Source: an uncultured Planctomycetaceae bacterium
Lineage (GTDB): Bacteria > Planctomycetota > Planctomycetia > Planctomycetales > Planctomycetaceae
Length of the DNA: 64,000 bases
Assembly: GCA_943787265.1 (NCBI GenBank)
Contig: CALSLT010000026.1
Span: 111,050-175,049, forward strand
Reading direction: 5' to 3'
The translations under genes were made by a program, and so were the position numbers. Each line of letters opens with the position of its first letter. Position 1 is the first letter of the stretch. Shown here piece by piece: positions 1 through 8,751 of this stretch. The notes beneath the pieces are model-generated. The model made no database searches. It was given only the letters and a program-made list of their open reading frames with translations, and was not told the DNA's origin.

Positions 1-490
1 AGTTCAAATGTCGGACGGCGAAGGACAGCTCAGGCGTCGATCGGATCGCTTCGAAGATGAAAACCTTCAGCCCGAGTCCCGCCATCACCGAAGCCGTCAG
101 TTCAGCGAACTCACGCGAGCGGTTTCGCGAATCGTGCGAGATTGCGGCGCGTCCGTCGGTCCGGCCGGTTGTTTCCTGGAAGTAGGCAGCGAGTCCGTAC
201 GCAGACTCGGCGATCGTCCGTTCGTTGATCGTTGCGGAGCCGTATTCGGCCATCGGTCCTCGGCGTCCGCCGGTTCCAAACGCGATTTCTTCCCAGAAGC
301 ACGACTCGACTGTCTCCCAGTTTCCTGCGGAGATGTCGGCCGCGATGGTGTCCCGAAACTTTCCGAACTGCGGCTCGGTAATCCAGCGCTTAGCAAATTC
401 GCCCGTCTCAGCACGAATTGATTCTGCTGCCACTGCTTTGTCGATTTCTGCGATCAATGAGTCCGCAGATTGTCCTGCCTGTCCTGTCAT
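1..490 (-). CDS. Phosphoglucomutase/phosphomannomutase, N-terminal part (cut by window edge)
   Basis: The reading frame starts at an ATG at 488-490 and is open to the left edge, giving about 163 residues with no stop. The translation contains EIAFGTGGRRGPMAEYG, matching the N-terminal FGT(A/G)G(L/M)RG region of alpha-D-phosphohexomutases, followed by an SHDSRNRS segment that occupies the position of the phosphoserine active-site loop, and then LKVFIFEAIRSTPELSFAV, the conserved end of domain I. These enzymes interconvert hexose 1- and 6-phosphates in sugar activation and glycogen or cell-envelope metabolism. Family membership is clear; which sugar is used cannot be told from this part. The metal-binding and sugar-binding loops lie outside the window. 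Confidence 0.85.
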   Translation of the reverse strand, partial: MTGQAGQSADSLIAEIDKAVAAESIRAETGEFAKRWITEPQFGKFRDTIAADISAGNWETVESCFWEEIAFGTGGRRGPMAEYGSATINERTIAESAYGLAAYFQETTGRTDGRAAISHDSRNRSREFAELTASVMAGLGLKVFIFEAIRSTPELSFAVRHLN

Positions 491-839
491 ACTGTGTTTC
501 CAGCCTGTTTCGATGCCGCTGTGAAGCGAGTTTTCGTCAATCCGTGAACGGTGCGGGAAGTCTTGCAGAGTCCATAGGTACCGTCCACCGAAGTGGTTAC
601 GAATACGCTCCGAACTGACGGTAACCAGAAGTGCCCGTTGCAAGAGTCGGCGTCCGCTTCCATAATCGTTGCCGATGCTGCGAAAACGTCGATCGGGCTC
701 CCAGATTACCGATCTTCCACTTTGACTTTCGTACGCGATCTGTACCGGTCGCCTGAAGCTACCAGTCGAGGCAGTTTTTGCAGTTTACGATTCCGCAGAT
801 TCTGAATCTGCAAACGCGGATGACATTCGGAGAGTTCTC
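491..839. other. Gene-free divergent intergenic region
   Basis: This stretch lies between the divergent phosphohexomutase and cytochrome genes, so promoters for both should be here. I see no convincing coding frame. The only clear structure is the short palindrome at 795-811. The cytochrome gene has a good ribosome-binding site, GGAGAG, ending 5 bases before the ATG at 840. Confidence 0.5.
795..811. promoter_or_regulatory. 17-bp palindrome upstream of cytochrome lipoprotein gene
   Basis: GCAGATTC, one central base, then GAATCTGC is a perfect inverted repeat 29 bases before the ATG at 840. Its position would suit an operator or a 5' leader hairpin. No regulator is identified, and this is inferred from symmetry and position alone. 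Confidence 0.25.
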
Positions 840-1934
840 ATGATGGGCCCGTTTGGTCGAGCAATCACACAATACAGCATCGCGTTTGCCCTGGCGGCAA
901 TGATCTGCGCCATGCCTGGCTGCGGCGGTGACAAGAAGAAAACCGAAACGGCCAGTAAGTCGGAGAAGTCGAAGAAGAGCAAGCCGAAGTCCGGCGGTTC
1001 GACAAAAACTTCCACGACGAAGGCTGAAGACGATGGTCGACGCACCGTCGGAGGAATTCCGTTCGACGTGTACTTCGACAATCCGCTTGGTGAGGCATCG
1101 GATCAGCGCCTCATCACAGGCGGACCCGCAGGCACCGGCGGCGGCATGACTGATGGCGGTGCGACAACGCCACCCGCCACCACAATCGCCGAGCCGGAAC
1201 CAGAACCGGTTGTTGCCAGCGCCGGCAGACCCAACTGGTCGGAGTTAATCACCGTTGAAGAATTGCTCGGAGAAGTTAAGGCAATTCGCAACGACCTGAA
1301 TTCTCGCATGGTCAACTTCGGAGCTTACAAACGCTCGACGCTTGAGATTCCGGTCTTCGGTTCGACGCTCGCGTTTCTCGCAGACATCGCGCGACGGCAC
1401 GACGGCGAAGTTAAGTGGAAAGAGAAGGCTCACTTCATCCGCGCACTCGCGATCGAAATGGTCGACGTGACCAGCAGTTCAACAGCCGGCGTTAAGAAGT
1501 CGTACGACAAAGTCAATGAGTCGTTCCTCAAAATTTGCGACATCCTCGATAGCAACGATCCACCGGAACTTCCGGAAGTCGAGGCCGACGCTGACTTTGT
1601 TGACTTCGTCGAGATGGGTTTTCTGATGAAGCGTCTCGAACGCGGTGAAGAGTGGCTGAAAAACAACACGGGTAGCGAAGACAGCTTCAACGAGAAAGGC
1701 GCATTGGCTCAACGTGAGCTCAGCGTATTTGCAACAATCAGCGAATCGTTCATGACCGAAGGCTTCGGCTACAACGAGTATGAAGACTTCGTTGAATGGG
1801 CTAACGGAATGAGAGACGCCGCGAAGGCCATGCACAAAGCCGTTCCTGCGAAAGCGTTCAACGAATTCGATGCGGCAAGGTCGAAAATCAGTCAGTCATG
1901 CACCGCTTGTCACGGCGTTTACCGAAACGGCTAA
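840..1934 (+). CDS. Lipoprotein with C-terminal c-type heme site (cytochrome c'-like)
   Basis: The 364-residue product begins with a hydrophobic segment ending in AMPGC, a probable lipobox, then a Lys/Ser/Gly-rich and Pro/Thr-rich linker to about residue 130. The rest is predicted mainly alpha-helical and ends with SQSCTACHGVYRNG: a single CxxCH heme-attachment motif a few residues from the C-terminus. That placement, after a helical domain, is the arrangement of class II cytochromes c (cytochrome c' and c-556 types). I infer an envelope-anchored monoheme protein for electron transfer or ligand sensing. Start chosen at 840 because GGAGAG lies just upstream; the adjacent ATG at 843 is equally possible. 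The lipobox is not a perfect match. Confidence 0.7.
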   Translation: MMGPFGRAITQYSIAFALAAMICAMPGCGGDKKKTETASKSEKSKKSKPKSGGSTKTSTTKAEDDGRRTVGGIPFDVYFDNPLGEASDQRLITGGPAGTGGGMTDGGATTPPATTIAEPEPEPVVASAGRPNWSELITVEELLGEVKAIRNDLNSRMVNFGAYKRSTLEIPVFGSTLAFLADIARRHDGEVKWKEKAHFIRALAIEMVDVTSSSTAGVKKSYDKVNESFLKICDILDSNDPPELPEVEADADFVDFVEMGFLMKRLERGEEWLKNNTGSEDSFNEKGALAQRELSVFATISESFMTEGFGYNEYEDFVEWANGMRDAAKAMHKAVPAKAFNEFDAARSKISQSCTACHGVYRNG

Positions 1935-2051
1935 GCGAAGCACTGACGTTGGCACGCGATGGCAGGATGGCCGTCGGTTTCCGGCAGAACGGATTTGGCC
2001 GAGTGCCCGATAAACACGTCGGGCTCCGAAAGGATGAGGAGCTGTTCGGCA

Positions 2052-3764
2052 ATGAAAATTCAACATGCGTTTCGAGTCGTCGCCGTTCTTTCGACACTCG
2101 TACTTTTCCAGGCAGTCGCTTCAAGCGTTGCAACCGCCGACGAGGCTCCGGCCTTCTCGCGACGGCTGCCGGACAGCGTCGCGGCTCACGTGGCGATCCC
2201 CGATGTTCGAGCTCTTCGAGAACGTCTGCCCAACAGCTCGTGGGGACGGTTGCTGAGCGATCCGCTCGTCGCCGATTTTCGCAATAACCTTCTGGGCCAG
2301 CTTCGCACGTTTATTGATTCGACTGTCCAGCTTCCGGATGGCGTTTCCGCCGAAGACCTGCTCAACCTGGACGTTGGTGAAATTACGCTGACCGTTCTCA
2401 AGCCCGTCGGCGGCAATTTGCCTGTCGTCTTCAGCATGAACGCGGCAGAATCGGCAGACATGATTTCGAGCCTCGTTCAGGAATCGATCGATGCATCGGT
2501 CAAGCAAAGCTGGACTCGATCATCGATCGAATATGCGGAAACATCGATCACCGTGCTGACTCGTGGGACGGACTCTGGAGACGGTTCATCAGACGACGTG
2601 CGAGCCGTTGTGCTCCGCGACGGGCACGTTGTGGCTTCCAATTCTGTCGACGCGGTCAAACAAGTGCTCGATCGTTGGAGCGGATCTGTCCAGGGAGCCT
2701 TCGCCGCAAACCCCACACTCGGGAAGGTTCAGCGAGTCACGATGAAACCCGGACGTGAACCGGCACTGTTCTGGTACCTCGATCCGGTCGGAGCGACCAT
2801 CAGCATTCTTTCACAGGGAGCGGCCAGCAATCCGACGGCGGGTTTGGCTCTTGAACGCCTGCCTAAGCTGGGTCTGACTTCGTTTGAAGGAGTAGGCGGC
2901 ACGATCGATTTTGCGACGGGAGCCCACGACACCGTGACAAAGGTAGCTGGAGTCGTCAGGCAGCCAGTAACCGCGGCGATGGCGATGGTTCAGTTTCCGC
3001 CGTCCGAATTGACTCCTCCAGCCTGGGTGCCGAACGACGTTGATAGTTGCATGATGCTGAACTGGGACGCTCAGTCAGCGTACCTGGGTGCCGAAGTCAT
3101 GGCCGACGAGTTTCTCGGCCCGGGTGGACTGGCGAATGCTTTGGAAGGCCTTTCCACAAAGACTGATCCGCCGATCCACATTAAGAAAGACATCGTCGAC
3201 GGGATCACCGGCGAACTGATGATTCTGCAAGGCAAGTCGCCAGCCAACTCCGATAACAAGAGCTCGACCCTGCTGGCGATCAGTCTGAAAGACTCTGAGA
3301 AGTTCGCTGGCATCGTGCGACAACTTATCGATCAGCCGGGCTCAAAAGCTGGCAGTCGGACTGTTGGCGCGACAACGGTCGCTGTCTTCGATGGAAAGAA
3401 ATCTTCCACCCATCTGGCCGTTGCTCATAGCACGCTGCTTGTCAGTAATGACACAGTTTTGCTGGACGATGCGATCAACGGTTCCGGTGGAGATCACCTC
3501 GTCGAGTCCGCACATTATCGCCAACTATCAGCCGGTATCCCGGCGGACAGATCATTATTCTCGATTCAACGACCGGTTAATCAGCTCGAAGTCGCCTACG
3601 GAATTCTTAAACAAGGTGGAGTCGCCGTTCCCGACGGCATCGATCTGAAGCTCCTTCCCACCTTTGACAGAATCCAGCATCACTTTCTGCCGACGGCAAC
3701 CTGGGCAGCTCCAACGACGGACGGCTTTCAGTACGTTAGCTTCTCCCTGCCACCTTCCGAATGA
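2052..3764 (+). CDS. Exported protein of unknown function (570 aa)
   Basis: The start is the ATG at 2052, preceded by GAGGAG; the frame is open further upstream but without a plausible start. Residues 1 to about 29 form a signal peptide (Met-Lys, hydrophobic core, cleavage near SSVATADE). The mature part has no cysteine-rich, repeat or catalytic motif I recognise. It contains segments such as VAAHVAIPDVRALRERL and LLNLDVGEITLTVLKP that resemble large exported DUF3352-like proteins of planctomycetes, but that link is from memory and weak. It lies 117 bases after the cytochrome lipoprotein and 100 bases before the kinase gene on the same strand. Confidence 0.7.
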   Translation: MKIQHAFRVVAVLSTLVLFQAVASSVATADEAPAFSRRLPDSVAAHVAIPDVRALRERLPNSSWGRLLSDPLVADFRNNLLGQLRTFIDSTVQLPDGVSAEDLLNLDVGEITLTVLKPVGGNLPVVFSMNAAESADMISSLVQESIDASVKQSWTRSSIEYAETSITVLTRGTDSGDGSSDDVRAVVLRDGHVVASNSVDAVKQVLDRWSGSVQGAFAANPTLGKVQRVTMKPGREPALFWYLDPVGATISILSQGAASNPTAGLALERLPKLGLTSFEGVGGTIDFATGAHDTVTKVAGVVRQPVTAAMAMVQFPPSELTPPAWVPNDVDSCMMLNWDAQSAYLGAEVMADEFLGPGGLANALEGLSTKTDPPIHIKKDIVDGITGELMILQGKSPANSDNKSSTLLAISLKDSEKFAGIVRQLIDQPGSKAGSRTVGATTVAVFDGKKSSTHLAVAHSTLLVSNDTVLLDDAINGSGGDHLVESAHYRQLSAGIPADRSLFSIQRPVNQLEVAYGILKQGGVAVPDGIDLKLLPTFDRIQHHFLPTATWAAPTTDGFQYVSFSLPPSE

Positions 3765-3864
3765 CCGAAGAAATTGAGTGCCCAGCAGGATGTCCCAACT
3801 GATTCTCGACGGCATTCGACCGAAGAGAATGCTTCACTGATCGACGCAACACGAGCCGACCTTC

Positions 3865-5736
3865 ATGGCAGACACTCAGGACACGGATGATTTGTCAGAA
3901 GGGACGAGCGGCGACTCCGGTCCGCTTGATGTCGAAGTGAACGAAGCGACTCCGCTGGACGATCTTGAAAGTCAATTGGTCGAAGTCCTCGATCAATACG
4001 TTTCGGCAGTTCATCGAAACGACATCCCTCGGCAGAATGCCTTATTGGAAGCAAATCCCGATCTGAAGGATTTTGTCGAACCACTCGGGACACTCGACCG
4101 AATGACTCCGGATGTTGAGTTCGCGGCGACGTTGCTTGAAGCGTTTCCTGAGTTACCGATTGACAGCGATGGGGCAGCCAGTGGCGATTCTGAATCGCCT
4201 GCGGAAACAATGACCACGCGACAGTTTGGCCGATTCGAGCTGCTTGAAGAACTCGGACGTGGAGGGATGGGCGTCGTTTTTCGAGCCCGTCAGACAGACC
4301 TCAACCGGATCGTCGCCATCAAGATGATCCTGGTAAACCGGTTGGCCTCGCAGGACCACATCAGGCGTTTCTATCAGGAAGCGCAGGCGGCCGGACGATT
4401 AAGTCATCCCAACATCGTCGGCATTCACGAAGTCGGCGAAGTTCATGGCCAGCACTTTTTCTCGATGGACTGCATCGAGGGAGTCGACTTAAAAGAAGTG
4501 CTGGCAGCAGGGCCGGCACATTCAACATTGGAAATCCGTTCGAGTGTGCCATCTGTCACTCAGGCGTCAGATTCCGAAACGCCCGCAGACGGTTCGTCAT
4601 CGGCAGGCACGTCGTCGTCAACCCGACGACTTCGTCCGGGCGAGCGACTGACGTTTGAGCAGACCGCTCGAACAATTCGAGACGTGGCTCGCGCGGCCGG
4701 TTATTTGCACGCTCACGGCATCGTTCATCGCGACTTGAAACCGAGCAATATTCTTGTCGACGAATCCGGCCAGCCGCGTGTGACCGACTTTGGACTCGCG
4801 CGAGTCACTCAGCCGGGCGATCGTCAGAACAATGACGACCGAACAGACAGCGGCACGATTGTTGGTACGCCGAATTACATGTCTCCAGAACAGGCAGCCG
4901 GGCGGTTGGATGAAGTCGGACCGGCCAGCGACATCTACAGCCTGGGAGTCATTCTGTACGAAGCGTTGACCGGCCAGCTTCCCAACAAAGGTGCCAACGC
5001 GATGGAGACTCTGGTCCGAGTCATGGAATCGGATCCGGAAATCCCACGATATCTCAACCGAGACATCCCGCGAGAACTCGAATCAATCTGCTTGCGATGC
5101 CTCGATAAGGATCCCACTCAGCGGTACGAATCGGCAGACGCACTGGCCGATGATCTGGATCGATTCCTCAAAGGAGACCCCGTCGCGGCAGGTCCGCGAG
5201 GAATTTATCACCGACTTCGGCGCTGGATGCGGCGCGAACCGGCTCTCGCTTCACGCTGGTCGGCGATTGTCTGTGGAGCCGCGATTCTGGAAGTGTCGTA
5301 CCTGGCTGGCGACCTGACTTATGGCACGCGCGACATGTTCTTCCAGTTGCTGGCGTTCTGGGCCGTGACCGCATTCATGTTCCAAAAACTGCAACGCAGC
5401 GAGCAACTTGCCACCGTTTCGCGGTTTATCTGGCTCGCGTCCGATGCAATTTTCATCACAAAGATGCTGGTACTTTCGGCACCGCCGGCCGGGCCGTTGT
5501 TGGTCGTTTACCCCTTATTGATCGCGGCGTCCGGGTTGTTTATCCAGGAATCACTTGTCCTCTTTATGACCAGCGTTTCGCTGATTTCGTACGCACTTTT
5601 TCTCTACATGAGACCGATCGAAGCGACTCCCTGGCATTATCCCATGATTTTTTCGGCGATTCTCGTCGTGATTGGCGTTGTTATCTCACACCAGGTAAAT
5701 CGAATCCGCTTGCTCAGTCGGCACTTTGATACGTAA
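3865..5736 (+). CDS. Membrane-anchored Ser/Thr protein kinase (PknB type)
   Basis: This 623-residue protein has an acidic N-terminal region (1-120), a Hanks-type kinase domain (about 123-430) and a hydrophobic C-terminal region with several membrane segments (about 465-615). The kinase core is complete: glycine loop GRGGMG at 131-136, catalytic lysine in AIK at 153, HRDLKPSN with the catalytic Asp near 290, DFG near 308-310 and GTPNYMSPEQ in the activation segment. A low-complexity Ser/Thr-rich insertion at about 225-260 separates the lobes. Unlike PknB, the membrane part is C-terminal and multi-pass with no visible PASTA repeats. The PP2C phosphatase gene follows 252 bases later, suggesting a reversible phosphorylation pair. 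No clear Shine-Dalgarno precedes the ATG. Confidence 0.93.
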   Translation: MADTQDTDDLSEGTSGDSGPLDVEVNEATPLDDLESQLVEVLDQYVSAVHRNDIPRQNALLEANPDLKDFVEPLGTLDRMTPDVEFAATLLEAFPELPIDSDGAASGDSESPAETMTTRQFGRFELLEELGRGGMGVVFRARQTDLNRIVAIKMILVNRLASQDHIRRFYQEAQAAGRLSHPNIVGIHEVGEVHGQHFFSMDCIEGVDLKEVLAAGPAHSTLEIRSSVPSVTQASDSETPADGSSSAGTSSSTRRLRPGERLTFEQTARTIRDVARAAGYLHAHGIVHRDLKPSNILVDESGQPRVTDFGLARVTQPGDRQNNDDRTDSGTIVGTPNYMSPEQAAGRLDEVGPASDIYSLGVILYEALTGQLPNKGANAMETLVRVMESDPEIPRYLNRDIPRELESICLRCLDKDPTQRYESADALADDLDRFLKGDPVAAGPRGIYHRLRRWMRREPALASRWSAIVCGAAILEVSYLAGDLTYGTRDMFFQLLAFWAVTAFMFQKLQRSEQLATVSRFIWLASDAIFITKMLVLSAPPAGPLLVVYPLLIAASGLFIQESLVLFMTSVSLISYALFLYMRPIEATPWHYPMIFSAILVVIGVVISHQVNRIRLLSRHFDT

Positions 5737-5988
5737 ACAGATAGGTCGACGGCGGCAAACAGATTTCGATCTGTCTGGCACGACAGTCACGTAATGACGA
5801 ATCCCACGTTACGAACTGACAAGGCAGAGTTGCCTGAAGACCTGCGCGGACTTGCGATCAACGGTGCGGGTCCGCAAAACTGACTCCCCAATTGTATTTT
5901 CAAGATCGACGGACAGCCGGGCCAGGCCTTTTTAGAAACGATATCTCGCAGCCGGGTAAAGCACTGCGAGTCTCGACGGGAAACCCCG

Positions 5989-7329
5989 ATGCGCTGGGAA
6001 CAGAAAGTCCAGTACGCAACGATCAGCGATATCGGCATGCGCCGAAAGAACAACCAGGATTCGGCCACCGTACAACTGTGTGGAGACCACGAAACCTGGA
6101 ACCAGTACGGTCACCTCTTCATTGTCGCCGACGGAATGGGCGGCCACGCCGTTGGGGAACTCGCGAGCAAGATCGCCGTCGACACGATCCCTCTGACATT
6201 CTTCAAGAGTCGAGCTGACGACACGCAGAAGGCTCTGCTCGAAGCGATCGAAAATTCCAACGCTGCGATTAATGAGCGTGGTTCGCAGAACGAAGATTTC
6301 AAACGCATGGGGACAACATGCGTTGCACTCGTTTTGTCGCCGCACGGTGCCATCACAGGTCATGTTGGCGACAGCCGAATCTATCGAATCCGCGAAGACC
6401 GCATCGAGCAATTGACTTTCGATCATAGTCTCCACTGGGAACTGCAACGTGCAGGCCGCCTCAAACCCGGCGACGTCTTTCTGCCCGAAGCCAAGCATGT
6501 CATCACTCGATCGCTTGGGCCGGAGCCGTCGGTCAAAGTCGACATCAACGGACCACATCCAGTGCTGCCGGGCGACCGCTTCGTCCTTTGCTCGGACGGT
6601 TTGACTGGCCATGTGAAAGATCCGGAAATCGGCATGATTGTCCGGGAGCTGCCGATCGAGGAATCGTCGAGACTTCTCGTCAACCTGGCGAATCTTCGAG
6701 GCGGCTCGGACAACATCACCGTTGTCGTGGCCGAAGCCAGTAAAGAGGCAGCGACCACAGAACCTGGTACAGAGACGCCAGTCGCCGTTCGACGTAAAAG
6801 TTCGAGTGGCATGGGGCCGTTCTGGACGCTGGCCTTCTGGGTCACGGTCGTGGTTCTCGGAATCGGCGGCATTCTTTTGGTCACGGAGCGCTTCGTTGCG
6901 GGAGGGATCGTCACTGGTCTTGGGGCTGTCAGCTTTTTCGTACTGATCTGGCAGTGGCTAGCAAAACGAGAATCTGCTGCCGCCCGAGATTCAGACGCAA
7001 CGGTTCACGCTCAGACATACACGATGTCGAGTGCTCGCACGACGAAGGAGTTCATGGCTGGCCTGGCAAAGATTGAACGAGAACTGCACCGCATCGGCAA
7101 CGAAGAGAGCTGGGAGATTGACTGGCCTTCGCACGCGAATTCCATTAAAGCCGCTCGCGCAGCACTCGACAAAAAACAGACTCGTCGGGCGATGAGTGAA
7201 ATGGGAAAAGCGATTGATATTCTGGTCGTCGGACTGCACGCTCATCGAAAACGCATTCGCAGCACGCATATCTCAAGTCAGACCGGCAGTACTGACGCGA
7301 TGCGTAAGAACGATGACAGCCACGGATAG
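5989..7329 (+). CDS. PP2C-family Ser/Thr phosphatase with membrane segment
   Basis: The 446-residue protein has an N-terminal PP2C domain (about 8-245) with the metal-binding motifs of the family: SDIGMRRKNNQD (Asp24), VADGMGGH (Asp48), GHVGDSRIYR, LCSDGLTGHV and GGSDNITVVV. Two adjacent hydrophobic stretches at about 278-325 probably form a membrane hairpin, followed by a cytoplasmic helical tail that I do not recognise. The domain dephosphorylates Ser/Thr residues using a two-metal centre and is the usual partner of Hanks kinases, one of which is encoded immediately upstream. All catalytic aspartates are present, so it should be active. Confidence 0.92.
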   Translation: MRWEQKVQYATISDIGMRRKNNQDSATVQLCGDHETWNQYGHLFIVADGMGGHAVGELASKIAVDTIPLTFFKSRADDTQKALLEAIENSNAAINERGSQNEDFKRMGTTCVALVLSPHGAITGHVGDSRIYRIREDRIEQLTFDHSLHWELQRAGRLKPGDVFLPEAKHVITRSLGPEPSVKVDINGPHPVLPGDRFVLCSDGLTGHVKDPEIGMIVRELPIEESSRLLVNLANLRGGSDNITVVVAEASKEAATTEPGTETPVAVRRKSSSGMGPFWTLAFWVTVVVLGIGGILLVTERFVAGGIVTGLGAVSFFVLIWQWLAKRESAAARDSDATVHAQTYTMSSARTTKEFMAGLAKIERELHRIGNEESWEIDWPSHANSIKAARAALDKKQTRRAMSEMGKAIDILVVGLHAHRKRIRSTHISSQTGSTDAMRKNDDSHG

Positions 7330-7377
7330 AGTGTCCATCGTTTCGATTTTTGATTTTTATCCAGGGAAGGAACCGCT

Positions 7378-8436
7378 GTGTCAGGAGAATCGTTTGCTGG
7401 GTTCGCGATCGAGGCAATCGAACGGGGACTTGTTCCCGACACGCTCGTTCGAGCTGGAATTCGCAAGCTGCTTCGGCAACGGCTGAAGAATCAGGAGTCG
7501 GGCAACTGTGAAGAGCATGCACAAGCCTTCCAGGAATTCGTCCAAAGTACGCGTCAGGGGCCGATCGCCTTTCTCCCTGAAAAAGCCAACGAGCAACACT
7601 ACGAAGTGCCCGCGGCATTCTATGAAGCGGCGCTCGGCCACCGTCTGAAATACAGTTGCTGCTGCTTTGACGACGGAATCACGACGCTCGACCAGGCTGA
7701 AGATCGCGCGTTGGATGTAACCTGCCAGCGAGCCGGCCTGACCAACGGCCAACGCATCCTGGAACTCGGCTGCGGTTGGGGATCGCTGTCGCTCTGGATG
7801 GCGGAGAAGTATCCCGAGAGCCAGATCACGTCGGTGTCGAACTCGTCGTCGCAACGAGACTTCATCATGTCTCGCGCCGAACAGCGAGAACTGACTAACC
7901 TTCAGGTCGTCACGGCCGACATGAATGACTTTTCGACGGACGAAACTTTCGATCGTTGCGTCTCGATCGAAATGTTCGAGCACATGCGGAATTACGAATT
8001 ACTGCTTTCACGAGTCGCCGGATGGCTCGTTCCAGGCGGTCGTCTCTTCGTCCACATCTTCTGTCACAAACGGACGCCGTACGTCTTCGAAACCGACGGA
8101 GCGTCTAACTGGATGGGTCGTTACTTCTTCTCGGGCGGCACAATGCCGAGCGACGATCTGTTCTACCATTATCAGTCGGACTTACAGATCATCGACCAAT
8201 GGCGATGGAACGGTCGACATTACAGTAAAACAAGCAACGCCTGGCTGGCTCGCCAGGACGCTGCCCGAAATCAACTGATGCCGGTCCTCGAAGAAACCTA
8301 CGGCAAAGCCGATGCTCACTGCTGGTTCATGCGCTGGCGGATGTTCTTCATGTCGTGCGCCGAACTCTTCGACTTTAACAGCGGCGACGAGTGGTGGGTC
8401 TCGCACTACCTCTTTGAGAAACCCACCAATTCGTAG
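7378..8436 (+). CDS. Cyclopropane-fatty-acyl-phospholipid synthase-like methyltransferase
   Basis: The start is a GTG at 7378 with GGAAGGA 6-7 bases upstream; no better ATG fits the conserved N-terminus. The 352-residue product is close to the length of CFA-synthase family enzymes (about 380). The SAM-binding motif ILELGCGWGSLSLW lies at 127-140, preceded by HYEVPAAFYEAALG and KYSCCCF, which match the conserved region before the SAM motif in this family. The family transfers a methylene or methyl group from SAM to unsaturated acyl chains, or in some subgroups to amines, so the substrate is uncertain. The gene starts 48 bases after the PP2C gene on the same strand and may share its transcript. 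Confidence 0.85.
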   Translation: MSGESFAGFAIEAIERGLVPDTLVRAGIRKLLRQRLKNQESGNCEEHAQAFQEFVQSTRQGPIAFLPEKANEQHYEVPAAFYEAALGHRLKYSCCCFDDGITTLDQAEDRALDVTCQRAGLTNGQRILELGCGWGSLSLWMAEKYPESQITSVSNSSSQRDFIMSRAEQRELTNLQVVTADMNDFSTDETFDRCVSIEMFEHMRNYELLLSRVAGWLVPGGRLFVHIFCHKRTPYVFETDGASNWMGRYFFSGGTMPSDDLFYHYQSDLQIIDQWRWNGRHYSKTSNAWLARQDAARNQLMPVLEETYGKADAHCWFMRWRMFFMSCAELFDFNSGDEWWVSHYLFEKPTNS

Positions 8437-8437
8437 G

Positions 8438-8737
8438 TCATATTTCGCCTGGCGAATTTCTGAGCAACGTACGCAACCTGATTATTAGATCAAAACCAGT
8501 TTCGGATTCTAAATCTGCGACGATTACTGATAGCACGATGCGTGCCTGTTTTAGTGACAGCCATTCTGCCTGCCATCCGCACCCGAATTCATCGTCACCA
8601 TGAAGAAGTACGTAGTCCCAGGTACGCTTCACAGTGACGATTTCTGTAGGCAGACCTGCCTCGATAAGTGCAGATCGATTTCGAGTTAGCCACCGTGCGG
8701 ATGTTGGGCCGTTGTCGCTGGATTGGCGAAATGGCAT
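8438..8737 (-). CDS. Small conserved-looking hypothetical protein (99 aa)
   Basis: The frame begins at an ATG at 8737, 14 bases after the FKBP gene stop, with GGACGGG just upstream, and ends one base past the convergent methyltransferase gene. The protein (MPFRQSSDNGPTSARW at the start; TWDYVLLHGDDEFGCGW in the middle) has no signal peptide or membrane segment. Its balanced composition and tight spacing behind FKBP support a real gene, but I cannot assign a family. The remaining doubt is that the region could be a non-coding 3' stretch. Confidence 0.5.
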   Translation of the reverse strand: MPFRQSSDNGPTSARWLTRNRSALIEAGLPTEIVTVKRTWDYVLLHGDDEFGCGWQAEWLSLKQARIVLSVIVADLESETGFDLIIRLRTLLRNSPGEI

Positions 8738-8751
8738 ATCCCGTCCAATGA

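Noticed and set aside
5932..6612. 226-codon minus-strand open frame
   Set aside because: It is antisense to the PP2C gene, whose catalytic motifs are clear on the plus strand.
8441..8458. TTCGCC-T-GGCGAA inverted repeat between convergent genes as a terminator
   Set aside because: The loop is too small and only three T follow; it also overlaps the end of the small gene.
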